From positions 1 through 6,123 of the forward strand of contig CAJXTM010000262.1 in NCBI GenBank assembly GCA_913061385.1: DNA of 6,123 nucleotides. The letters run 5' to 3'. A program made the translations under genes and the position numbers. The notes beneath the pieces are model-generated. The model did not search any database. It saw nothing but the letters and a program-made list of their open reading frames with translations, and was not told where the DNA came from. Positions 1-6,085 of the stretch are shown piece after piece (position 1 is the stretch's first letter; every line of letters starts with the position of its first letter). Source of the DNA: an uncultured Rhodopirellula sp. GTDB taxonomy: Bacteria; Planctomycetota; Planctomycetia; Pirellulales; Pirellulaceae.

Positions 1-38
1 CTCGGTCTCGTGGGCTCGGAGATGTGTATAAGTGACAG
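1..38 (+). other. Nextera (Tn5) Read-2 side library adapter, not genomic
   Basis: Bases 5-38 match the Illumina Nextera Read-2 transposase adapter, including the 19-base Tn5 mosaic end AGATGTGTATAAGAGACAG at 20-38. There is one mismatch: T for A at 33. The four bases before it (ctcg) sit where the i7 index would end. The adapter identity is recalled knowledge and the match is read directly from the sequence. The mismatch may explain why trimming missed it. Genomic sequence begins at about 39, where the secretin reading frame opens. Confidence 0.97.
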
Positions 39-1649
39 GGCCTCGTCAGCCCGGATGACGGTGAAAAGGCGATGGAGACGACCGTTGACCCGGATGGCAA
101 TATGCTAATCGTGCGGGCAGCACCTGAAATTCAGCAACAAGTCGAAATGCTGATTCGCGAACTGGATCAACCCGTCGATTCAAAAGAGAGTCCAATCCAA
201 TTCTACAAGCTGAAAAACGCCAAGGCGGTCGAGGTACTTTATTCCCTGCTTGCCTTGCAACAGGCTGCCGGCAGTGGCCAAGTATCACAGGCAAGCGGCT
301 TTGACACATCTGTCACCACTGAAGGCATCGGTTTCACCGGTCTGGCTCCCGCATTCGGAATGAGCGGCGGTGGGAATCGCCAATCAGCTTTTGGTGGTTC
401 ATTTCCTGTTTACCGCGGACAAACCGGCGGTCGTGATGTGCGGATGCCATTCAACGATGGTAACACCAACAATTTCCCAACCACGGCGTTAAAAAATGAC
501 AACGCTGCATTGCGGCCGCTCATCGGCGGAAGCGGCATGGAATTCAGCTCGGTTGAAACTGCTGGTTTCGGTGGTGGACAGGTTGCAACGCTACCGGGTG
601 GTGCCAGAGTTTCAGCAGATGTCGCAACCAACAGCTTGATTATCTATGCGCCATCGAACGTTCAGGGCCTGTACGAGAAACTGATCCGCTCTTTGGACCA
701 ACGAAGACCACAGGTGATGATCGAAGCCGAGATTGTTGCGGTCAACACAAGCGGAAATTTTTCACTTGGAGTCGAAGTTTCCATGGGTGATCGGACCGGG
801 GAAACAAAGCTATTCAAATTCAATTCATTCGGACTGAGTGAAGTCGACGCGTCGACGGGAATGCTCACACCAAAAGGTTTTGCGGGTTTCAACGGCGTGC
901 TATTGGACCCCGAAGTAGCTGATGTCATCGTCAGCGCCTTGTCCAGCCACAACCGCGGACGGGTGCTTGCGTCACCCAAGATTCTTGTCAACGACAATCA
1001 GACCGGAACACTTGAGAGTGTCGAAAGTTTTCCATTCAACAGCGTGAATGTGATCAACACAGTTGGTTCCCAGAGCCTCGGCGGAAATCAACAAGCAGGT
1101 ACCATCATCACGGTCACTCCCCACATCAACGAGGATGACCATCTGCAACTCGAATTCGATGTTGAATTCAGTTCCTTTGAAGGAGAGCAGATTTCCACCG
1201 GTGGTGACAATCCTGGGCTACTGCCCCCCCAACGAAAGATTGATCGGGTTGGCAGCGTGGTTACCATTCCCGACGGGAAAACCGTGGTCGTGGGTGGGCT
1301 AAAGCGAGGTTCGACATCGGAGTCTTTTTCAGGTGTGCCATGGATCGAAAAGATCCCAGTACTGCGTGAATTGACGAGTAAAACGTCCTCCGAGGACAAG
1401 TGCACATCGTTTTTTCTATTCATACGCCCTAAAATCCTGCGTGACTCCCAGTTCCGAGATCTGCAATACTTATCGGGTAACGATATCAGGGAAATGGAAA
1501 TTCCTGCCAACGATCCCGTCAGCCGTCCCATGTTGATCCCATGCGTGAATCCGCCAACTCAACACCGCGCTCTTCCGTACAGCGGACGGTATCCGATGGC
1601 GGAACGACGTCGGGAAATGCAACCAGTGGAAAGCACACTGCGGGAATAA
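39..1649 (+). CDS. gspD: Type II secretion system secretin GspD, 5'-truncated
   Basis: This encodes the outer-membrane channel subunit of the T2SS; family members form a large ring through which folded exoproteins leave. The frame is open from the adapter junction at 39, so 536 codons are visible and the N terminus (signal peptide, N0 and N1) is missing. The ATG at 72 is internal, not the start. Numbering from 39, residues 1-44 end a secretin N-domain (NMLIVRAAPEIQQQVEMLI). A second N-domain begins at about 52, is interrupted by a Gly/Ser/Asn-rich insert at about 77-188, and resumes with ARVSADVATNSLIIYAPS to about 221. The C-terminal secretin domain (about 222-467) shows VMIEAEIVAV, RVLASPKILVNDNQ, the family motif VVVGGL (416-421), VPWIEKIPVL and the terminal strand FIRPKIL. 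About 69 residues follow it. The stop TAA (1647-1649) lies two bases before the proposed gspE start. A type IV pilus secretin (PilQ) is the alternative, but the downstream gspE-J order argues for GspD. Confidence 0.93.
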   Translation, partial: GLVSPDDGEKAMETTVDPDGNMLIVRAAPEIQQQVEMLIRELDQPVDSKESPIQFYKLKNAKAVEVLYSLLALQQAAGSGQVSQASGFDTSVTTEGIGFTGLAPAFGMSGGGNRQSAFGGSFPVYRGQTGGRDVRMPFNDGNTNNFPTTALKNDNAALRPLIGGSGMEFSSVETAGFGGGQVATLPGGARVSADVATNSLIIYAPSNVQGLYEKLIRSLDQRRPQVMIEAEIVAVNTSGNFSLGVEVSMGDRTGETKLFKFNSFGLSEVDASTGMLTPKGFAGFNGVLLDPEVADVIVSALSSHNRGRVLASPKILVNDNQTGTLESVESFPFNSVNVINTVGSQSLGGNQQAGTIITVTPHINEDDHLQLEFDVEFSSFEGEQISTGGDNPGLLPPQRKIDRVGSVVTIPDGKTVVVGGLKRGSTSESFSGVPWIEKIPVLRELTSKTSSEDKCTSFFLFIRPKILRDSQFRDLQYLSGNDIREMEIPANDPVSRPMLIPCVNPPTQHRALPYSGRYPMAERRREMQPVESTLRE

Positions 1650-1654
1650 GTGTG
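1642..1654 (+). promoter_or_regulatory. Putative ribosome binding site and GTG start of gspE
   Basis: GGGA at 1642-1645 lies six bases before GTG 1652-1654, and the gspD stop TAA (1647-1649) falls between them. The motif therefore sits inside the last gspD codons, as expected for coupled translation. It decides the start over the ATG at 1541, which has no purine-rich upstream motif. The motif is short, so confidence is moderate. Confidence 0.5.
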
Positions 1655-3343
1655 ACTGCAGATCCAAGCACTGGTACCACTGGTGAGCCCCAAGCATCGA
1701 ATGTGGGAGATGCTGCTGCACCCCATCTGTCGGCGGCCATGCAACTTAGCAAAAGTCACGGAACTGATACCGCGCAGCTGCAGAATACCCGCCTCAACGA
1801 AACTCTGGGAGGAGCGGCTCAGCATGATCTTTCGCAGTTGCGACCGTCAGCTGCCTTCTTGAAACGATTTGGAATCGCTTATGCCCGAATGCACCGGATA
1901 TTAGGATTCGAGCACGAAGCTGGCATCCTGGTCGCTGTCTGTGATCGCAATGGCTATGACCATGTCGATGTGGTCGGTCGCGCCTGCAAAACAGATACCG
2001 AACCGCTGTTATCAACCGACGATGCCATTCTTGCAGCAATCAATGTTGCTTACGCTGACCGCTCCAGCCAGGCGCAGCAAGTGATCGACACGATGGATCA
2101 AGTGACTCTATTACGTGAAGTCAGTGCGTTGGCTAGTCGAGAGGACCTGCTCGACACAGAGGGGCGTGCGCCCATCATTCGACTCGTCAATCACCTGCTC
2201 TTCGATGCGGTTAAAGCCGGCGCATCGGATGTGCATATCCAGCCTTATGAAGACCGAGTTGTTGTTCGCCAAAGAATTGACGGCGTACTCTTTGACAGTT
2301 TTGAAATTCCCAAGGCAGTGCAAGAGGAGGTTCTGACCCGAGTCAAAGTACTGGGGCGAATGAACATCGCCGAGAAACGTCTGCCACAAGATGGACGTGC
2401 AACGGTGCAACTGGGTGACCGCAATGTTGACTTGCGGATTGCATCACTGCCCACGAGCCACAATGAGCGAATCGTGATTCGATTGCTCGATAAAAGTGCT
2501 CGACTGTATACCCTTGGTGAATTAGGAATGCCACCTCACTATCTGGAAACCTTCCGTGAATTGATCAAACGTGATCACGGAATGATTCTGGTAACGGGCC
2601 CGACAGGAAGTGGAAAAAGCACCACCCTCTATGGTGCATTGCAGGAAATTGACTCAGTCGATCTCAATGTGCTGACATTGGAAGATCCCATCGAATACCA
2701 ATTAGATGGCATCAGCCAAACTCAAATCAATGAAAAGAAGGGAATGACATTTGCCTCAGGCATGCGTAGCGTCCTACGGCAGGATCCTGACATCATAATG
2801 GTAGGCGAGGTTCGGGATGGAGAAACTGCCGTGATGGCAATTCAGGCTTCACTGACAGGTCACCTCGTTTTCAGTACCCTCCACACCAACGACGCGGCGA
2901 GTGCGGTCACGAGACTTTTGGATCTGGGAATTGAACCTTATCTGGTGAGCAGTTCGTTGGGGGCATCTCTTGCGCAGCGTCTCGTCCGCCGTCTTTGTGC
3001 ATCATGCAAACAACCTGATCCAGTGGGCACGGCATCGCTTGCCGCACCACCCAAGTCGCTATTGGACGAGCAAGGGATTGTGCTTGCAGATCTTCCTGGT
3101 GCCTTCTCTGCGGTTGGCTGCGACATGTGCAGAGGTACTGGTTTCCGCGGTCGCGTCGGCCTTTTCGAGCTGCTTGTCGTTAATGACAACTGCCGGGAAC
3201 TCGTGCAGTCACGAGGCAATGCAGCCCAAATCCGTGAGGCGGGAATGCAGGCAGGTATGCACTTGCTTGCCACTGATGGTTTACTGAAAGTTCACCAGGG
3301 TGTAACCACTCTTGATGAAGTCATGCGAGTAACAACACTTTGA
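1652..3343 (+). CDS. gspE: Type II secretion system assembly ATPase GspE
   Basis: GspE is the cytoplasmic hexameric ATPase that powers pseudopilus assembly, normally bound to the inner membrane through GspL. I chose GTG at 1652 (563 aa) because it follows the gspD stop directly and has GGGA at 1642-1645 six bases upstream. The in-frame ATG at 1541 would overlap gspD by 109 bases and has no Shine-Dalgarno; ATG 1739 is another option. Numbering from GTG 1652, a low-complexity Ser/Thr/Gly/Ala leader precedes a GspE N-terminal domain at about 63-148. The N2 domain begins near 174 (ASDVHIQPYEDRVVVRQRIDG). The ATPase core has Walker A GPTGSGKST (316-324), Asp box EDPIEY (344-349), Walker B DPDIIMVGEVRD (378-389) and His box GHLVFSTLHTND (403-414). 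Two CxxC pairs (Cys449/452 and Cys490/493) form the zinc-binding tetracysteine module typical of GspE and PilB proteins. All catalytic motifs are intact. The operon context favours GspE over PilB. Confidence 0.95.
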   Translation: MTADPSTGTTGEPQASNVGDAAAPHLSAAMQLSKSHGTDTAQLQNTRLNETLGGAAQHDLSQLRPSAAFLKRFGIAYARMHRILGFEHEAGILVAVCDRNGYDHVDVVGRACKTDTEPLLSTDDAILAAINVAYADRSSQAQQVIDTMDQVTLLREVSALASREDLLDTEGRAPIIRLVNHLLFDAVKAGASDVHIQPYEDRVVVRQRIDGVLFDSFEIPKAVQEEVLTRVKVLGRMNIAEKRLPQDGRATVQLGDRNVDLRIASLPTSHNERIVIRLLDKSARLYTLGELGMPPHYLETFRELIKRDHGMILVTGPTGSGKSTTLYGALQEIDSVDLNVLTLEDPIEYQLDGISQTQINEKKGMTFASGMRSVLRQDPDIIMVGEVRDGETAVMAIQASLTGHLVFSTLHTNDAASAVTRLLDLGIEPYLVSSSLGASLAQRLVRRLCASCKQPDPVGTASLAAPPKSLLDEQGIVLADLPGAFSAVGCDMCRGTGFRGRVGLFELLVVNDNCRELVQSRGNAAQIREAGMQAGMHLLATDGLLKVHQGVTTLDEVMRVTTL

Positions 3344-3362
3344 GCGACTGAATACACCAGCT

Positions 3363-3397
3363 CGTATCAATCAATCGATAACGACGTTATCCTTTTT
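3363..3397 (+). repeat. Inverted repeat with T-run in the gspE-gspF gap
   Basis: The 56-base gap between gspE and gspF contains a perfect palindrome, gataacg-a-cgttatc, at 3377-3391. A run of five T (3393-3397) follows and ends just before the gspF ATG at 3400. An upstream arm, cgtatc at 3363-3368, can also pair with gataacg, with one bulged base. As RNA the palindrome could form only a short A/U-rich stem (about 5 bp with a 5-base loop). It may be a weak or leaky terminator, an attenuator-like switch, a protein-binding site, or chance. No promoter was recognised here. Confidence 0.45.
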
Positions 3398-3399
3398 AG

Positions 3400-4608
3400 A
3401 TGGCAGTATTTAATTACACAGGCGTCAAATTTGACTCCACGGTGGTTCGGGGGACCGTATCAGCGGATACGCCGCGTCAAGCTCGTGATCAGTTGCGAGG
3501 GGAGGGTGTTCGTGTAAAAAAAATCGGGGAAGCGAGTGTTGGTTCAACCAGCAAAAAGGCTTCGTTGCCTTTGCCTTTCCGCTCATTCCGCGTTCAATGG
3601 GCAACAGCGGTCCATGAAATGGCCATGATGCTTCACGCGGGAATCCCGATCCTTGATGCGTTAGATACGATTGCTGATCAAAACCGGGGTGCGTTCCGCG
3701 TAGCAATGCTTAGTGTTCGCGATCGAGTTGCATCGGGTTCATCGCTGGCAGGCGCCCTGGCTGAACAGCCTCAACTATTCGATACAGCCTCGATTCACAT
3801 GGTTGAGGTTGGTGAAAACTCAGGGACACTGGACACCGTTCTCCAACAACTCGCGCAATTCAAACGCAAGCAGCTGACCCTTCGCAATTCGGTAACCACA
3901 GCCTTGGTCTACCCTCTTTTTCTGGTTTGTTTTGGTACGGCAGCAGCTTTGTTTCTGATGACATCAGTACTCCCTCCGCTATTAGAGAATCTCGAAGAGA
4001 CGATCAATGTCCTGCCTTGGCCAACACAAATTGCCAAATCTCTCAGTAACCTGCTTCTGGACTATGGCTGGCTGCTTGCCTGTTTTTCGGTCCTGATCAT
4101 TTTCAGTGTAATTTCGATCATTCGAACTGAAAGGGGCCGAACCTATTGGCATCAAAAACTGTTACAGGCACCAATTTTGGGACCGATGGTAGTCAAGCAG
4201 GGTGTCTCTAGGATTGCCATGATCATTGCTACCCTGTCGCGAAGCGGCATCGAATTAACCAAAGCGGTTGAACTGGCAGAGCGTTCAACATCAAATCGCG
4301 TTTTCAAGAAAGCCCTGAAACAGTTTGGAGAACGCATTGCGGCCGGAGAAGATGTTTCTGATGCGCTCGCGCAGAGCGGAGCCTTTCCTCCCCTGGCAGT
4401 CCGTGTTTTCTCAGTCGGTCAGGAGTCTGGAAAGCTGGACGAGATGCTTTTCCAGCTCGCAGATGATTATGATGAACAAGTGGCGACTGCTTCTGCCCGA
4501 CTCACGGCATTACTGGAACCCGCATTAATCCTAATACTGGCCGCAGCGGTCGGTTTCCTATTATTAGCAACCATCCTACCAATTCTGGAGGCAGGAAATG
4601 TCATGTAA
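3400..4608 (+). CDS. gspF: Type II secretion system inner-membrane platform protein GspF
   Basis: GspF is the polytopic inner-membrane protein at the base of the T2SS; it couples GspE to pseudopilin extraction and assembly. The 402-aa length is normal for the family. The start at 3400 is supported by the typical GspF opening (MAVFNYTGVKFDSTVVRGTV, then PRQARDQLR), although no Shine-Dalgarno precedes it. Two tandem T2SSF domains lie at about 66-190 and 268-392, carrying the paired repeat motifs VGENSGTLD (137-145) and VGQESGKLD (339-347). Three hydrophobic segments are visible at about 165-190, 219-241 and 371-395, the usual GspF/PilC topology. The gene follows gspE after 56 bases, and its 3' end overlaps gspG by 11 bases. 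An A8 run at 3516-3523 leaves the frame intact. Confidence 0.95.
   Translation: MAVFNYTGVKFDSTVVRGTVSADTPRQARDQLRGEGVRVKKIGEASVGSTSKKASLPLPFRSFRVQWATAVHEMAMMLHAGIPILDALDTIADQNRGAFRVAMLSVRDRVASGSSLAGALAEQPQLFDTASIHMVEVGENSGTLDTVLQQLAQFKRKQLTLRNSVTTALVYPLFLVCFGTAAALFLMTSVLPPLLENLEETINVLPWPTQIAKSLSNLLLDYGWLLACFSVLIIFSVISIIRTERGRTYWHQKLLQAPILGPMVVKQGVSRIAMIIATLSRSGIELTKAVELAERSTSNRVFKKALKQFGERIAAGEDVSDALAQSGAFPPLAVRVFSVGQESGKLDEMLFQLADDYDEQVATASARLTALLEPALILILAAAVGFLLLATILPILEAGNVM
4587..4600 (+). promoter_or_regulatory. Ribosome binding site for gspG inside the gspF 3' end
   Basis: GGAGG at 4587-4591 is the strongest Shine-Dalgarno noticed in the window, six bases before the gspG ATG at 4598. 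It lies within the last gspF codons. A strong site suits the major pseudopilin, which is made in much larger amounts than the platform proteins; that link is an inference. Confidence 0.75.
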
Positions 4609-5050
4609 GCCAGTGGTTAAATCTAGCACGCATCAGCCCCACGCCTTCTCGCTGGTGGAGTTGATCGTGGTGATGGTCATTCTTGGGATGCTCGCTGGAT
4701 TGGTGGCGGTCCGAACCCGAGGTTACCTGATCTCCTCAAAACAAAATGCAGCCAAGGCAGAGATCGCCAACATCGTCAAAGCGGTGGAAACGTTTTATGC
4801 GGACCAAAGCCGTTATCCGACAACTGACGAAGGAATCAATCTTTTATTGGTATCAACGGACTCATGGCCGGATGGATTCCTCAACAAGGCACCTCTGGAT
4901 CCGTGGAAAAACGCGTACGAGTATGTGAGTCCAGGATCTTCTGAACCCTATGAAGTCATCTGCTTGGGTGCAGACGGTCGAGAAGGTGGCGAAGGTGAAA
5001 ACCGGGATTTCACCAGTGAATCACTGGGTGGCGAAGATGCACGAAGATAA
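4598..5050 (+). CDS. gspG: Major pseudopilin GspG
   Basis: GspG is the main subunit of the T2SS pseudopilus, inserted in the inner membrane, cut by prepilin peptidase and polymerised in the periplasm. The product has 150 aa. A short basic leader (1-16) precedes the type III prepilin signal AFSLVELIVVMVILG. Cleavage would fall between Ala16 and Phe17, with the conserved Glu at mature position 5 (Glu21). The -1 residue is Ala, where Gly is usual. The hydrophobic helix spans about 17-40. GspG hallmarks follow: YPTTDEGINLLL (73-84), GFLNKAPLDPWKNAYEY (93-109) and the calcium-loop motif LGADGREGGEGENRD (123-137). The calcium loop separates GspG from type IV pilins and supports T2SS identity for the whole operon. 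The start overlaps gspF by 11 bases, and the 3' end overlaps gspH by 14. Confidence 0.96.
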   Translation: MSCKPVVKSSTHQPHAFSLVELIVVMVILGMLAGLVAVRTRGYLISSKQNAAKAEIANIVKAVETFYADQSRYPTTDEGINLLLVSTDSWPDGFLNKAPLDPWKNAYEYVSPGSSEPYEVICLGADGREGGEGENRDFTSESLGGEDARR

Positions 5051-5531
5051 ATCCACACACGGATTCACACTGCTAGAACTTGTCATCGTTTTCATCATCC
5101 TTGGCGTATTGTCAGCCATTGCAATGACATCTCTGGCGGGCAGAATTGGAAATTACCAATTGACTCAGGCAACTGAGATCGTTGGACGCGTAGACGCTCA
5201 CGCGAGAAGAAAAGCGAGCAGTCAACGAAAACCAGTCAGTACATCGGTTGCAAGATTGGCAAACTTGCTGCGGGTGGGCAGCTCACAGGACCCGGCAGCA
5301 CGCTCATTCAGTTTGCCAAAAGGTGTACGAATCGGTGAGACCAGGTTCAGGCAACAGACAATCGCAACCACAAATTTCGATATCAGATACAACCAGTACG
5401 GTATCTCACCAAGCTACGCAATGAAACTGATAAGGGGTTCCCAAAGCAGATGGATCATCGTTCTCGGTGGAAGTGGCCAAATCATCCAAACCAATGGAGC
5501 GGAAGAGGTCAATGATATCCTCGCACTCTAA
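5037..5531 (+). CDS. gspH: Minor pseudopilin, GspH-like
   Basis: This encodes a minor pseudopilin expected in or near the pseudopilus tip. I chose ATG 5037 (164 aa), not the in-frame ATG at 4950. It gives a short 9-residue leader and a 14-base overlap with gspG, and a G-rich stretch (gggtgg, 5026-5031) lies five bases upstream. The earlier ATG would overlap gspG by 101 bases and give an overlong leader. The prepilin signal is canonical: HG/FTLLELVIVFIILG, cleaved after Gly9, with Glu14 at mature position 5. The periplasmic part is poorly conserved. Its C-terminal half (FDIRYNQYGISPSY, then RWIIVLGGSGQI) looks like the beta-rich end of GspH/FimT-type proteins. Assignment rests on the signal, size and position between gspG and gspI. 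Confidence 0.85.
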   Translation: MHEDKSTHGFTLLELVIVFIILGVLSAIAMTSLAGRIGNYQLTQATEIVGRVDAHARRKASSQRKPVSTSVARLANLLRVGSSQDPAARSFSLPKGVRIGETRFRQQTIATTNFDIRYNQYGISPSYAMKLIRGSQSRWIIVLGGSGQIIQTNGAEEVNDILAL

Positions 5532-5904
5532 GCAGAACAGTGGTTTCACCCTGATCGAAGTGGTCGTTGGTTTAACACTAATGGCAACTGTAGTCGTTGC
5601 ATCTTTACTGGCATTCTCCGCCCATCAAAAACAGATCCGACAAGCTCGGTCCAAGATTGCTGCGGTTCAGGTAGCAGATGACCTGCTAAACCGCATGTCC
5701 GCAAATCGCACTGGAATTCCATCTTCTGCGACAGGAACAATCATCGATCACCCAAATTGGACTTGGCGAACACGCGTAACGGCAGAAACCATCCGAGCCG
5801 AAATTCCACTGAGAATCATTCAACTGGAAATCTTTGAGCGGCAAGCTGATTCCAACCTGAATCTGCTTGCCTCTACAAGTGTGGTCAAGGCAATTGAACC
5901 ATGA
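5512..5904 (+). CDS. gspI: Minor pseudopilin, GspI-like
   Basis: This encodes a minor pseudopilin; in well-studied systems GspI nucleates the tip complex with GspJ and GspK. I chose ATG 5512 (130 aa) because a GGAAGAGG purine stretch (5501-5508) lies just upstream and the leader is short. In-frame ATGs at 5467 and 5494 would lengthen the leader and the gspH overlap. The signal is canonical: NSG/FTLIEVVVGLTLMATVVVASLL, cleaved after Gly11, with Glu16 at mature position 5. The C-terminal part has the GspI pattern of a Trp-rich segment (HPNWTWRTRV) followed by strands PLRIIQLEIFER and LNLLASTSVV. The size fits GspI. It overlaps gspH by 20 bases and gspJ by 4 (ATGA). Confidence 0.87.
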   Translation: MISSHSKQNSGFTLIEVVVGLTLMATVVVASLLAFSAHQKQIRQARSKIAAVQVADDLLNRMSANRTGIPSSATGTIIDHPNWTWRTRVTAETIRAEIPLRIIQLEIFERQADSNLNLLASTSVVKAIEP

Positions 5905-6085
5905 GGCATCGCCAGCAACAAACCGGATTCACTCTAATTGAACTGGTAGCCACGGCTGTCCTGACTTCCATGATGATGACAGCGATTCTCAACATTGTCT
6001 GGTCAACACTGAAACAAACACAACAACTGCAGCGTAGCGAAACGCAGAATTCATCTCCCGCAACATTGACGAGACAACTGAGGAT
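5901..6085 (+). CDS. gspJ: Minor pseudopilin, probable GspJ, 3'-truncated by the adapter
   Basis: The ATG at 5901 overlaps the gspI stop (ATGA, 5901-5904). The frame stays open to the adapter junction, giving about 61 codons of true sequence. The leader MRHRQQQTG precedes the prepilin signal FTLIELVATAVLTSMMMTAIL, cleaved after Gly9, with Glu14 at mature position 5. A hydrophobic helix and a polar Gln/Thr/Ser-rich stretch follow, ending near TLTRQLR, which may be the start of the conserved GspJ segment around a D/RQL motif. The position after gspI in canonical gene order supports GspJ, but the diagnostic C-terminal domain is missing, so another minor pseudopilin remains possible. Codons after 6085 are adapter. 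Confidence 0.8.

Noticed and set aside
662..997. Long antisense and alternate-frame ORFs inside gspD, gspE and gspF (for example 662-997 minus, 1088-1531 minus, 2938-3273 minus, 2970-3287 plus)
   Set aside because: They are shadows of clearly coding frames, with no recognisable domains and no ribosome binding sites noticed.
1224..1230. C7 run in gspD as a possible sequencing-error frameshift
   Set aside because: The secretin frame continues correctly through Pro-Pro into conserved sequence.
1541..1651. Upstream ATG extension of gspE
   Set aside because: It overlaps gspD by 109 bases, has no ribosome binding site, and adds only low-complexity residues.
3516..3523. A8 run in gspF as a possible frameshift or slippage site
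   Set aside because: The frame is intact on both sides, no sensible alternative product was seen, and Lys-Lys codons explain the run.
4950..5036. Upstream ATG extension of gspH
   Set aside because: It lies inside gspG and would put 38 residues before the prepilin cleavage site; ATG 5037 gives a normal leader.
5467..5511. Upstream ATG extension of gspI
   Set aside because: It lies inside gspH and overlengthens the leader; ATG 5512 has a purine-rich site directly upstream.
39..6085. The operon as a type IV pilus or an unknown secretion system
   Set aside because: The GspG calcium-loop motif and the D-E-F-G-H-I-J order point to a standard T2SS; nothing here needs a new system.
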